Source of the DNA: Auxenochlorella pyrenoidosa
Taxonomy: Eukaryota; Chlorophyta; Trebouxiophyceae; Chlorellales; Chlorellaceae
Length of the DNA: 64,000 bases
Assembly: GCA_001430745.1 (NCBI GenBank)
Contig: KQ481942.1
Location: 333,086 to 397,085, forward strand
Direction of reading: 5' to 3'
Part shown: piece by piece, positions 46,880 to 57,777 of the stretch
How positions within the stretch are numbered: the first letter of the stretch is position 1
Layout of the letters: each line of letters begins with the position of its first letter
Notes under the pieces: model-generated
Databases searched by the model: none
What the model saw: only the letters and a program-made list of their open reading frames with translations
What the model was told of the DNA's origin: nothing
Translations under genes and position numbers: made by a program

Positions 46880-46884
46880 TGTAA
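46880..46884 (+). terminator. TGTAA polyadenylation signal, membrane protein gene
   Basis: In the context gcttgtaagtcc, 81 nt after the stop. Confidence 0.6.
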
Positions 46885-47167
46885 GTCCCAATGCTCCAAG
46901 CAGGTTCTGAGATGGGCGTACTCACACGTAGCAGGTGCCAGCAGGTGGCAAGGCCAAACTGGCTCTCAGCATGGTCGCGAACTACAGCCCCAGTGCCAAC
47001 ACACTAGGCGGCGCGCCCAGGCCATATGATGCCATGCATTCTGCAGCCATGTCGTGTGAAATTTCAGCATCGGTGCTGGAAAGATGCACAGCAGAGCATA
47101 CTAAGGCAATGCCAGCGGGTACCCAGTGCGCCTTAAGTAGCAGGCCCAGCAGGCGCCCCAGGCGTTT

Positions 47168-47237
47168 TGAAAGCCTTTTGACCAACTTTCGAAAGTAACT
47201 GTCCCATCTTACAAAGCTGGCAGCAGTTCTCTGTGCC
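47168..47237 (+). repeat. Dispersed direct repeat, copy 1
   Basis: About 70 nt starting tgaaagccttttgaccaact and continuing through aaagctggcagcag to ctctgtgcc. It matches 49223-49293 with a few substitutions and one indel. Confidence 0.85.
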
Positions 47238-47597
47238 TTCTCTGTCCCAGCACCGATGCTGAAACCGATGCTGAGACCCCCGTGGCGGCAGCAGGCCCGA
47301 CCTGCCTGCCTGCTCAGAGGTTTTTGCTGCTATTACTCACAAGCGCCTGCACATCCTGGGAGCGCCTGTCCAGTGGCAAAACGAGCGATCCATGTGCGCC
47401 CCCGCCCTCTCCTCATGACAGCACTTCTGACGGAGAAGGGGTCACAGAAGCAGGCAGGGAAGCGCAGGCAACACTGGCAGTTGAGAAGAGGCAACGGGCA
47501 CTCAATGGGCACACGGGCAGGCAGCAGGCCAGCATCCAGAAGGGAGGATTTAGGCGGGGTGTTGGGGGCGTCGGGCGTGCCATAGGCGCAACACGCA

Positions 47598-48742
47598 TCA
47601 GCCCTGCAGGCCCTGCCGCTGGCTTTTGAAGCTGCGCGCCGCCTCTACGGCCGCCCGCGCCGCCTGCACTGCAGCCGAGTCTGGGTCGGCCTGCGAGGCC
47701 GCCTCCAGTGCGTTGTACGCGGCTTGCCAGGCCGCTGCGGCGCGCTCAAACTTGGCTGCCGCCGCCGCCGCGTGCGTCGCGGGCTGGGACGCGGCGCGCT
47801 GCACAGCTGCCTCGGCGGCGGCTTCATGCCCCGCAGCAGCCGATGCCCAGCTCGTGGCGGCAGCCGCCAGTGCCTCGGCGGCAGCGGCGCGTGCGAGGGC
47901 CGCCCCGGGGTCACACGACTGGGGCATGGGCGGCCAGGGCCTGAGGGGAGGCGGGGCCGGGAGCGGGGGTCCGGCGGCAGGCGCGCTGGGCGCCATGCTG
48001 CGCCCCTCGCGCTGCAGGCGTCGGCGCCTGAGCTCCGCCGTCTCCCGACTAATTCGCTCTATAAACTGGTTCATGTCTGCCATGAAGATGTCATGGCGAA
48101 TCTGCTTCTCCAGCTCCTCCTGCTGCCAGCTGGACAGCAAAAGCGTGGGCCACTGCCAAGGCAACCAGGACCACTGAGGTGCTAGCATGCTCTGTGTGCG
48201 ATGGAGAGAGCGCAGCGGCGTGCACGTCACCGTGCAAGCACAGGGCCTCTGCTGCCACAGCTGCAGCAGGGCAACGAGCCGGGAGGCACAGCCTGCACGC
48301 TCCCCGGCCTGCACCACCTCCCTACCGCCCGCACCGCACTCACAGGGCTGTGCTCCTTGGTGCGTGGACTGGTGCCGCCGTCGCCGCCGCGCAGCGCACC
48401 AGCAGGTGCCAGCCGCGGGAACCGGCGTTGCGCTGCTCTCTGCAAGGACAGGCGTGCCGGCGCGGGCTTGCAAGCTGCCAGCTGGGCCGACTTGCTTGGC
48501 ACCATGCCCGCTCCGCGTGAGGTCCTATTGTCTGCGCGCTCGGGGCGTGTCGGAACGACTCTGCGCATCTCCTGAAGAACGTGCTGGGAGGGTCGCTCCT
48601 CCTCAAACGCCATTTGGAGGTGCTCTGCGTGCTGGGCCGAAACCTCTCCGAGAGTCAACGGCTCCCGGCCCTCTTCAAAACAGCCCTCATATTCTCGCAT
48701 TTCGCCCCCCAGCGAGGCCGCAGCGCCGGCAGGAGCCCGCAT
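47598..48742 (-). CDS. Unknown Ala-rich, partly helical protein
   Basis: Two exons: 48742-48344 and 48122-47598; 307 residues. No family was recognised. The start MRAPAGAAASLGGEMREYEG is followed by a charged region (LTLGEVSAQHAEHLQMAFEE, ERPSQHVLQEMRRVVPT), a helical stretch with heptad-like spacing (QEELEKQIRHDIFMADMNQ, FIERISRETAELRRRRLQRE), a Pro-rich hinge and a long Ala-rich tail with regular acidic residues. The donor is a clear gtgagt; the acceptor could be at 48123 or three bases further on. The tail's composition makes this call weaker than the others. A minus-strand TGTAA follows at 47209-47213. The gene is flanked by the two copies of a 70-nt direct repeat. Confidence 0.45.
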
Positions 48743-49611
48743 TCAAATTCCGACTGACTACGCAGTTCTGCATGCTGCTGCGTTGTACGCAGCAGAGCAC
48801 ACAACATGACCGTGACCACCTGCTCATCCTTCTGGCCGCACTGGCGGCCACCGCACCTGCATGTGTGGCTGGCTGGCTGCAAATGCCGCTGGTGGCCGGC
48901 CAGATCGCGCCCCCACAGCGCGTGGCCATGCTTGCCAGCTCTTCGCAGCGGTATCAGCCTAGCCAGACTGTATGCACCTTCGTTGGGCCTGGCCAGCCCC
49001 CTTCCTCCCTTTCGCGTCCGCTGCTCCTCCACACCCCCCAATCGGTGTTATTCAACACCACCCCACTTTGAGGTGTCCTCGTCGCGGGCTTCGGCCCCCG
49101 GCTCAGCACGCCTGCTATGCTTGCCAGCCGGCCTGTCACCGCAGTGGCGGCCAGTTTGCCGCTTGCTTTTCACGGCCGGCAGGGCGCTGCTCGCCAGCGC
49201 CGCCTGGGGCGCATCTGCACAATGAAAGCCTTTTGACTAACTTGCGAAAGTAACTGTCCCCATTCTACAAAGCTGGCACCAGTGCTCTGTGCCGCGAGGG
49301 CTCACACCTTGCGTTTGGCATGCAGCGTCGAGGCGGCCGCATGCGGCAGAAGCCAGGTGGCTGCACAGCATGGCACATGCGAATAAACGCGGGCCTGCAC
49401 GTCGGCTTCGCAGTGCTTCCAACTCTCGATCAACGGGCGCCTGCCCTCTCGGGGGCAACAGCAGGGCGCTCTGCCCAACAACCAGTCTCACAGTAGCACA
49501 ATGGCCATCCCTCGTTGGTGGGCCCCTTGCTGACTCCCAAGCTCTGCAGAAAGTGTGTACCCACTAGCCGACTTCCAAAAGCCGTCCCTGCGCTTCACAC
49601 CAGGCGCCGCC
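48743..49611. other. Divergent intergenic region with repeat copy 2
   Basis: Upstream regions of the Ala-rich gene (-) and the carrier gene (+). Holds repeat copy 2. No exon is supported. Confidence 0.4.
49223..49293 (+). repeat. Dispersed direct repeat, copy 2
   Basis: Same orientation as 47168-47237, beginning tgaaagccttttgactaact, about 2.0 kb away. Confidence 0.85.
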
Positions 49612-51990
49612 ATGACGCACAGTTCTTTGTTTGAGCTGGAGGCGGAGTTGGACAGAGGTGCTGGGCGTCTGATGGCTGATCGACAACCCAGAGGTGAACC
49701 TACAAGCGAGTGCAAGCCCGCATGCTTGTTGACTTTACTGTAGGTCTGCTCACCCCGCTCTCTGCACCGATCTGCTTGCGCTTTTCGCTGTCTGGAGCTA
49801 CCAGAAGGTGTTGGGGGGCGCACTTGAATGCTTTGCTAATCTGCCAACACCGTCGCCTCGTGCCGCTGTGTGTGCACAGGCATCGCCACACGCACCCTGG
49901 CAGCCAGCATTGCGGCCAATGCAGCGGCCTCCCAGGTGCTGATCCCTGCACTGGCGACTCTGGCTCAGGATGCGCAGCATGGGCTGCTTGTCGCAGCTGC
50001 CATGGCCCGCACATTCCTGGCTCGGGGCAGCGAGCTGCCGCTGCGCCGCCGGCGCCGCAAGCTGGCGCCCAAGCCCGCTGCCGCCTCTGCTGTGGCAGCC
50101 ACGCCAGCGGCCGCCGCAGCAGCACCATCGACGGCGACGCTGGTGGCGCCAGCAACGGCAACAACGGTGGCACCAGCAGCAGGCGCCGGCGCCGCATCGG
50201 GCGTTGTCACGACCCGCGGCCTGCAGCAGTTCCTCGCCGGCGGCGTGGCAGGCGCCATCTCCAAGACCCTAGTGGCCCCCCTGGAGCGCATCTCCACCAT
50301 GCTCATGGCCGATGGGCGCAGCAGGTTTAGCGTGGGGCAGGCCGCGGCGCACGCCTGGCAGGACGGGCTGTACCGCGGCCATGCTGCCACTCTGGTCAAA
50401 ATTGTCCCCGCCTCGGCCATCCAGTTTGCCGTGTTCAACGGGCTCAAGGACCGCATGCTGGCGGCACGGCAGCGGGCCCAGCAGCAACAGCAGCTGCTGC
50501 AGCAGCAGCAAGAGGCCGCCCCGCACCGACAGGGCTCTTCGTCTTCAGCAGCGGCGGCAGCGGCGGCGACCCCTCTGGAGCTGGAGAATCATGAGCGCCT
50601 GCTGGCGGGCGCCGCAGCGGGCGCAGCGGCTGCCTGCGCCTGCTACCCTTTGGAGTCCCTTCGCACCGCGATGAGCGGTGAGTGGGTGTCACCAGCGGTG
50701 GCGGCGTGCAGGAGCATCACGCTGCAGCCAGCATGCTTGCTTGGATGTTTCTCAGCCAGCACCCATGGCTGCATTTCACAGCACTGGCAGTGCAGTGAGC
50801 TGCGCCCAGGTGTCCAGCTTGGCGCGCGCGTCGGATGTACACTCGCCCAGCCAGTTGACCCCACCGGCATGCGCTCCCTGCAGTCGTGGGTGGCGTGCGC
50901 GGCAGCCTGCCGCAGGTGGCGCGCACCGTGGTGGCGGCGCACGGCGTGGGCGCTTTGTACAGGGGCTTCCGGGCCTCGCTGCTTGGCGACATCCTTGGCA
51001 ACAGCCTGGGTGAGCCCGGCAATGTGGCCTACGTCTGGTGCCTGGCTGCGGCAGTCCTGTGCCTGATACCTGTTCTCGTTGTTGTTGTCCTGCCAGCCAC
51101 CTTCAGTCGTGTGTTGCTCTACCTGGCGCCCTGGAATGTCCAACCGGAGGTGCCCTGCCTGAAGTTTTGCTAGTCTTGCTGGTGGGCGTGCGGTGTGCAG
51201 GCGCAACAAGGCTAAGCATTGGACACATCTGAGAGCTTGAGCTAAACCCCTGCTGCAGGCTTCACCGCGTATGAGGTCGGCACCCGGCTGTACACCTCAG
51301 CCGTCGGGGCGCCGCCGCCCCCGCACCTGCGCGGCCTGATTGGCGCCTGCAGCGCGGCCTGCGTGGTGACGCTCACAATGCCTCTGGAGGTTGTGCGCCG
51401 CCGGCTGCAAGTGCAGGTGCGTGGCTTGCAGGGCGCCGGTGCATGTTTGCCAGCCGGCTGGTCGCCTGCAGGGTGGCACATGCCATGCCACAGGGGTTGG
51501 TGCGCTGCTGGCCCCAGGCTGCATCAGGGGGTTGCATGCTGGAGCAAGGTTTCAGCCTTGCAGCAGGAGGCCAGCCTTGGTCTCATCATGGCTTTGGGCA
51601 CACCGCGGGTGCAGGCGCATGCTGCCGAGCACTGCGTGGCCCTCTGTTGCAGCACAGCCAATGCACTGCTGCACCCGGCGCCCCTCCTGCTGGGGCCTGA
51701 TCCATGCGTGGCTCACCTCCCCGCCCGCCAAACTTGCGCTGCAGGGGCTTGCCGGGCGTCCCATCCTCTACCGCGGCACTGTCGACTGCCTGCGCCAGGT
51801 GCTGCGCGCCGAGGGGCTGGGCGGCTTCTACGCGGCCTCCCTGCCCTCGTACCTCAAGGTGGCGCCCTCCCTGGGCATGATGTACTTTTTGTACGAGGCC
51901 ATCATGGCCGCCATGCCGCCTGCCGCGGCTGCCGCGCCTGCTGCGCCTGCTGTGTCTGCCCCAGCGGCAGCGGCGGCCGAGGCCGAGTAG
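49612..51990 (+). CDS. Mitochondrial carrier family (SLC25-like) transporter
   Basis: Five exons: 49612-49693, 49880-50677, 50884-51009, 51259-51416, 51745-51990; 469 residues. Carriers of this family exchange metabolites across organelle membranes, mostly the mitochondrial inner membrane. Three repeat signatures are visible: LQQFLAGGVAGAISKTLVAP followed by LERI (Pro near residue 161), [20 protein letters not shown], and LIGACSAACVVTLTMPLEVV followed by RRRLQ. The later conserved G-x-x-G elements are also present: GLYRGHAATLVKIVPASAIQ, GALYRGFRASLLGDILGNSL and GLGGFYAASLPSYLKVAPSL. Unusual features are an Ala-rich N-terminal extension of about 130 residues and a Gln/Ala/Ser-rich insert between the second and third helices' repeats (QQQQQLLQQQQEAAPH). 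The substrate cannot be told by eye. Start context is gccgccATGacg. Confidence 0.9.
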
Positions 51991-53958
51991 GCGCCTGGCA
52001 GCCGCCAGCAGCTGCCACTTCGCCCTGCTAAACCATCGGCCTTGTGCCGGTGGCAGCTCAGGCCATTGTGCCGTCGTCGTTGCAACCCAGCGCGTCCCTT
52101 TCCATGTCGTTTGCAATTCGCAGTCTTGCTTTTGGCACTTATGCATCCGTGCCGACGGTACCTTTTGCCTATTTGTCCACTCAGTTGCGGGCCCTTGCCC
52201 AAGCTCCATTCCCTTGGTATTTGCGCTGCTCCTTCCCGTCTATGCACTGCCTGTTCGCCCCTTCTTTCACTCACCATTCCTTTATCCGCCATGCGAGCGC
52301 CCTCCTTCAATGCATGGCCTGTACTGCTCTCTTTCAAGCTCCTGGCCTCCCGCCCTGAGCCCCCCGCCTCCCATCTGCACGTGAGAGCTTTCACCGCACT
52401 GCCTCAGAACGAACCACATTGTCCCGCTGCCTCCACTCACCTCTGTGTGCCCCTTCTGCACACCGCCTCCCACACGCCCCACGCTGGCTTTGCCCTGCGT
52501 CCTGCAGATCATCATCCTCTCGGTGGGTTCCGATCTAGCCCGAACCATGAAGAGAAACATACTGGCGTGTTCTGCACTGCCTGCATTCCGCGCTACCTGC
52601 ACTGCCCCTGCATCCTGCTTGTCCCTGTTCGTTCCAGCGCTTGTCTCATACACGAAAGCAGAGAGATGCTTTTTGCAAGGCTCATTCAGAATCCATTGGT
52701 CATAGCATGGCCAGCAGAGAGCGCGCCGCCCATGCAGGGCGATGCTCCGCTGCCCAACAGGCTGGCATTCCGGCCAGGGTGCCGGACTCGGCTGCCTGCC
52801 AGCCCTGCCGAGCTGAGCTGTGCCCGCCCGACGCCTCAGCGCTGCTGGTGTGGGACGGTGGTGTCGTAGGGCCCACGGTCCCCACCCTCGATACCGCCAG
52901 CTGAATGATGAGGCAGTGACGAAAATGTACCTCAGATGCTCGTCATGCATGACAGGCTTGCGGAGGGCCCCGCTTCCAACAGCAGCACAGCACACACCTG
53001 GCAGCCCCCTGAGCGGCACGTGCTACCAGCTGGAGCGCACCAGTGCCCTGATGCACGGGAATCTTTGCGAGCTGTTCTGCGGTTGAGGGGTCGGCGCTGG
53101 CCCCAGGCCCAGCACCAACTTCACCTGCACCGCAGGCGACAGGTGAAAGAACGAAGCCAGCTCAGGGGAGCGGGTGCTGGATGTCCTCTTTCAGCACACA
53201 CAGCCAGGAGGGATGCAGCAAGGGGCACACATGCCACCTCGAGCCAGAAGCCGTGCCGGGAATGCCTCTGCCAGCTGCAGCGCTTTCAGGAACCTTGGAC
53301 CCCCACGCGCCGCCCTCCCTGTGTTGGTCCATCGCCCTTGGACGCTTGTCCCTGCACCTACCCACTTGGCCCTGGCAGTTCCCAGACTCACCAGCCCCCC
53401 TCGCTGCCGCCAGAGTGGGCTTCCTCTCGCCCCCTTCCTCTCGGGCTGCCTGGCTGGCAGTGTTCAGTTCTGTGATATTCATGGCTGCCTCGGCCCACGT
53501 TGCTTCTGTATTGATTAACAAATGAAAATTAGAATCCATTGCAGAGGTGCTGACCTCCTGGCGGCGCTGCACGCTGGATTGATGGGCCTCACTTTGATCG
53601 GTTGGTAATTTCTAGTTTTTATCGGTGTATCACCTGAAATTATCCCGGGCAACAGATTATGATCACCAGATGGACATGATTTAAGGAAGGGGAATCAAGC
53701 AGAAATCAAGGGCGAGGGGCAGCAGGAGACAGAGTACAGAGGGCCGGGGGAAGGGGCACAGGCGAGGTATGGCCTGAGGGAGCTCTGAAAGTGGCTCAAG
53801 GGCTTGCACACTGGCAGCGAAAGATATGCAGAGAGGTTGGGTTTCTCAGTTGTAGTCGGATACATGCAAGGTCATTCAGCGAATGCGCGGGGCGCATCGG
53901 CGGGACTGCGCACAAGATGCAGACAGCAGGCAGAAAGCAGCAAAGCACGGAGCGCTGC
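51991..53958. other. Converging 3' flanks, carrier and EamA transporter
   Basis: Almost 2 kb without a supported exon. The left part is pyrimidine-rich on the + strand, like the other + strand 3' UTRs here; the right part flanks the end of the minus-strand transporter. No TGTAA was recognised on either strand. Confidence 0.4.
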
Positions 53959-55961
53959 TCACTGCTGCTTTGTGTCTGCTGCGCTGGCGGGCTGCTGCGG
54001 CTGATCGCCAGAGGAGGCGATCAGGCCAGCCACCGCAAGGGTGGCGCCGCCGACCCACGTCATGGGACCAAGCTCCTCGCCTCCAAGCAGGAACCAGGCC
54101 AGGCTGGCAGACCACAGCGGCTTGGAGGAGAAGATGACCTGGGCTTGTGCCGGGGCCACTGTCCTCTGGCCCTGCAGGGGAGTCAGGCGCAGAGGCGAGA
54201 TGGAGACACGATCTCTTGTTGATGGATGTCATGGGTGCAGGCTGCAAGGCTGTCTGTTGCCAACGTTTTGTGCCTCTCTAAATGCTAGGCCAATACCAAT
54301 ACGGCATGCTCCCCTCTGCCCTTGATCCGTAAGCCGCCCTCACCATGATGTGAAGGTACGACGCGACAGCGCCTGGGCCGAGCCCCGCCCAGAGCAGCGC
54401 TGCCCAGGCTGCCGGCTCGTGCCACCCACCCCACAGGGACTCAATGCCCTGGCCTTCAGCCGCTGCACTGGCTGCTGCTGCGACCAGCCCTGCGACCGCG
54501 AGGCCGCCGAGCACCAGGCTCTTGCCGGTGGCTAGCTGCACGACACGGTGGTGGGCAGGCAGCAGCTGCGGTCAGCTGCCAGAGGGCAGGCAGCCCCCCA
54601 CGCATGCACGCTTGATTCAGGAGGTGCGAGAAGAGGGCGCATGCCAAGGTGCAATTCGCTGCGTCATGCGGCCCCTGTAGTTCTTGTTTTGGCCCCTCTT
54701 GTTTCTCTGGCGCCCACCTGGACAGGCGGCAGCGAGCGTGCGTAGCCAGAGATTCGCACGACGCCCAGGCTGTAGAACAGGGCAGCCGCCAGGATGGCCG
54801 TGTCGCCACCTGCAGCGGGGCCACGGCGGCAAGCACACGCAGATGCACAGTCAGGTCACGCGATCTCGCTTCTATGCATCGTCCGGTCCCCACCACAAAT
54901 GTGGCACTACAGGTATACGTATACTGCAAGCAGGCGGGTAGCCTACTGTAGGCATGAAAAGGAAACTCACCAATGGACAATCGGGCGTGGTCCCAGGCCC
55001 TGGCTGCCACGTCAGCAGACGCCTCGTCGGCGGTGATGAGCAGGCAGCCCGCCAGCGCCAGCGCGCAGCCGGCCCAGACCTGCCTGGCCGGCTTCTGCCC
55101 CGATGCTGCCGACAGCAGCGGCGTGAGCAGCAGGGTGGCTTGCACAAGGAAGGAGGCCCGTGTGGCGGAGATAAGCTGCAGGCTGATGGTCTGCAGGCAA
55201 GGTGGAAAAGGTGAATCCCAAGGAACGGAGGTTTTTTTAAGGGGCGAGGCATCGTGCCACTGAAAGCGCGCAGAAGACATCAGATGGCATCTGCAGACCT
55301 GATGGCAATGTAACCCTTTCTTCATAAAACGCACCCAAAACAGACACAAAAACAAGCCAAACACATGTAGTTGCAAACCACATGGGCAGACGCACCTGCA
55401 GCGCGGTCGCCGCAAAGTTCCACAGGCCGAGCTCCAGCGCTGCCATCCACAGCGGGGGCGACTCGATCGACAGCCACTGCCTAAAGAGTTCCGCCGCACC
55501 GCCAGGCAGCGCGCCCTGCTGCTGCTGCTGCTGCTGCTGTTGCTGCTCATCTTGCTGAGCCTTGTCTGAAGATTTTTGTTGGTGCTGCAGGGCCAGAAAG
55601 ACGGCCACCAGGACGCCCGCTTGGAAAATGCCGCGCACAGCCAAGATCACCGAGGTGTCAGGTGGGCTCTCCGACGTGTAGAGCAGCCTCACTGCGGGGG
55701 CATAGCTGCCCCACAGGAAGGCAGACGCCAGCAATGCCAGCTTGGGCAGCGCACCCTGCCAGAGGGGGGCCGTGCCAGCTGGGGTCGCTGCTGCTGCCGA
55801 TGTCTGACCGTCCAATTGCGACTGCTGCTGCTGCTGCTGCAAGTCTGCCAGCCTTGAGGGTGCTTCTGCCGCCGGCGTCAATGGTGCAGCGGCTGCTGAT
55901 GGCTGACCGTTCCGCTGCGGCTCCGCCGTCGACGCAGCAACTGTAGGTGCCTGACCGCTCG

Positions 55962-56002
<41 letters not shown>

Positions 56003-56154
56003 GGCTGGTCTGCTAGCTTCAAGGATGCAACAGCGCTGGTACCACTGCGAGTTGTCCGCTTTGCGAGCACATGGTGTGGAGCGCCATGTTGGAGTGTCCG
56101 TGCATTCTGACTGGCGCGGGCAACTATCAAACTACCGCGCAGACAGGTCGCCAT
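53959..56154 (-). CDS. EamA/DMT-type transporter, probably organellar
   Basis: Five exons: 56154-55396, 55190-54971, 54809-54718, 54535-54344, 54171-53959; 491 residues. Drug/metabolite transporters of the EamA type have ten TM helices from two five-helix repeats. The first about 135 residues are a transit-like start (MATCLRGSLIVARASQNART) followed by polyglutamine tracts. Membrane segments: LPKLALLASAFLWGSYAPAV, VILAVRGIFQAGVLVAVFLA, WMAALELGLWNFAATALQ, ATRASFLVQATLLLTPLLSA, VWAGCALALAGCLLI, ILAAALFYSLGVVRI, LVLGGLAVAGLVAAAASAAA, AAWAALLWAGLGPGAVASYL, and the EamA hallmark VAPAQAQVIFSSKPLWSASL with LGPMTWVGGATLAVAGLIA. A polyQ stretch also sits in the loop after helix 2. The substrate is unknown. 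Confidence 0.86.
55516..56000 (-). repeat. Three CAG/CTG polyglutamine tracts in the transporter gene
   Basis: CTG runs near 55516-55546, 55822-55840 and 55962-56000 on the + strand read as Gln repeats in the coding frame; the longest is 13 Gln. All lie in predicted soluble segments. Confidence 0.9.
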
Positions 56155-56830
56155 GAGGGACTAGGCAGGCGCTGGGAGTCGTAGGAGGGCGGCCGCCACA
56201 CCGTGCAGGTCCAGTGCAAGGGCTTGCAGACCTGGGGAGAGAGTAGGATTGACGTGTTGAGTCGATGGAGAGGTGGCGATCACGCGGGGCTTCGGCGAAG
56301 AGGGCAGAACTGATGCATATGCGGCGCAGCGCCGCAGCGTGTGAGATGCATGCACTCGCGGCCGACTGTTCATCCAGCAAAAAGCACCCTTGACTCTGCT
56401 GGGCCCTGGCCCCTGCCCAGGCTCTTTCATGCTGTTGTTGGCTGGAATGAAGCAGTATCATGGGCGCGGCGTGTGTCAGCGCGCAACAGCAATGCTGATG
56501 CACAGCATGGTCCTGCCCAACCGTTCCCTGCGCTTTGCCTATGCACAGCAACATGCAAGAAGCTGCTTACAAGAAAGTCCTGGGCAAATAATGATATAAA
56601 TAAGGAAAGCACCCATGCATCTGAGGATGAAAATCTGCAAATGAAAGCGTGCACGACACAAATGCTGCGCACACACGGTGGGTGAGCTGCGAGCTAGAGC
56701 TGCACCCCCTCCAGCTCGCACACAGCCTGCCAGCCATCGCCACGCTGCTGGGAAAGCAGGTGCTGCATTGCAGCGTGTTCAGGCATCCAAACATGCTGAG
56801 AAGGCTCTGCATAACAGCCGCAGCTGTGCT
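56155..56830 (-). other. Flank between the small membrane protein and the EamA gene
   Basis: 3' UTR of the upstream small gene, with a minus-strand TGTAA at 56567-56571, then the promoter of the transporter. No exon is supported. Confidence 0.45.
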
Positions 56831-57430
56831 TCAGGGGATGTAGGCTTCGGGCGGCGGCGGCAGCAGCTCGCCTCCGCGCATGTCCAGGAAGGAAACCAGG
56901 CCGAGGTAGATCACCTACGCAGGGTGGTGCCGAGTTGGAGGCCATCGAAAGTCAGGGTGAGCCACAGTGAAACAAAAAACCGCAGAGATACGTGTTTTCG
57001 GCACTGCACCACCCACAGTGCAGACAAGCACATGCAGAAACTGCTGGCCATTGTGCAGAGAATTGCCCAGTAGTTGAGGCAGCTACATTTGTCTGCTCAC
57101 CCCAAAAATGATGGAGATTGCTCCAGTGATGATGGCGGTGCGCTGGCCCTTGGCGACGGACGGGTCGACCCGCTTGGGCGCCGCCTCCGCTGGCTGCTGC
57201 TGCTGCTGCTGCCCTGCCTGCTGCTGCGACTGCTGCTCGGCCGCCGGCTGCTGCTCGCCCTCACCGGAGCGGCAGGGCGGCAGGGAGGGCCGTGCAGCCG
57301 CAGGTCCCACCAGCGAGCGCTGCCGCAGGGGAGCTGCGGCCCGCACGGGAGCAGGGCCAGCCTTGAACGGAGCTGCGCTGGCACGCCGAGTGGCAGCACA
57401 GGTCGGTGCGAGGGAGAGCACTGCTGCCAT
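56831..57430 (-). CDS. Small plastid-like membrane protein, conserved C-terminal motif
   Basis: Two exons: 57430-57101 and 56914-56831; 137 residues. The N-terminal 50 residues (MAAVLSLAPTCAATRRASAA, many Arg/Ala, no acidic residues) look like a chloroplast transit peptide. A Gln/Pro-rich spacer leads to one or two hydrophobic stretches, RTAIITGAISIIFGVIYLGL and VSFLDMRG, and a compact end ELLPPPPEAYIP. I believe similar short proteins ending in a Pro-run plus EA(F/Y) occur in plants and algae, but I cannot name the family with confidence. The acceptor cctgcgtag is acceptable. A TGTAA lies 260 nt beyond the stop. Confidence 0.72.
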
Positions 57431-57777
57431 CGTCGTCGTCTGTTGAGGCTGGATTAGACCGAGATCAGTTCAAATGAATGACACAATGTCCGGCACGGGT
57501 GCAAAAGAATACTCTGGCTGGCGCCCCAGCCCCCACAGCGTGATGCGCCGCCGTGGTGTTGCCTTGCTGCAAGTAGGACGTTCATGTCAAGCCGACCATG
57601 CTGCATCTGCTGTTCTTTGTACGCCACACATGCATGCAAGATGGCATGCACCAGGCAGAGGAGAATCGCCCCCAATGAAATGTCTGAGGGTGTTGGCGGC
57701 TTGCCGGGCAGTGATCGAGAGTCACACTATGCGTATGCGAGCATGCCATTACACAGATCCATACGTTGCAATCTACA
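57431..57777 (-). other. Short flank between DHHC gene and small membrane protein gene
   Basis: Contains the 3' UTR of the DHHC gene, whose TGTAA is at 57749-57753, and the promoter of the small gene. Confidence 0.45.
57749..57753 (-). terminator. TGTAA polyadenylation signal, DHHC gene
   Basis: TTACA on the + strand, only 25 nt past the DHHC stop. This implies a very short 3' UTR. Confidence 0.6.

Larger units (their letters stand above)
46800..47597. other. Converging 3' flanks
   Basis: 3' UTR of the membrane-protein gene (+) and of the Ala-rich gene (-). TTACA at 47209-47213 gives a minus-strand TGTAA for the latter. It contains copy 1 of the direct repeat at 47168-47237. No exon is supported. 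Confidence 0.45.
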
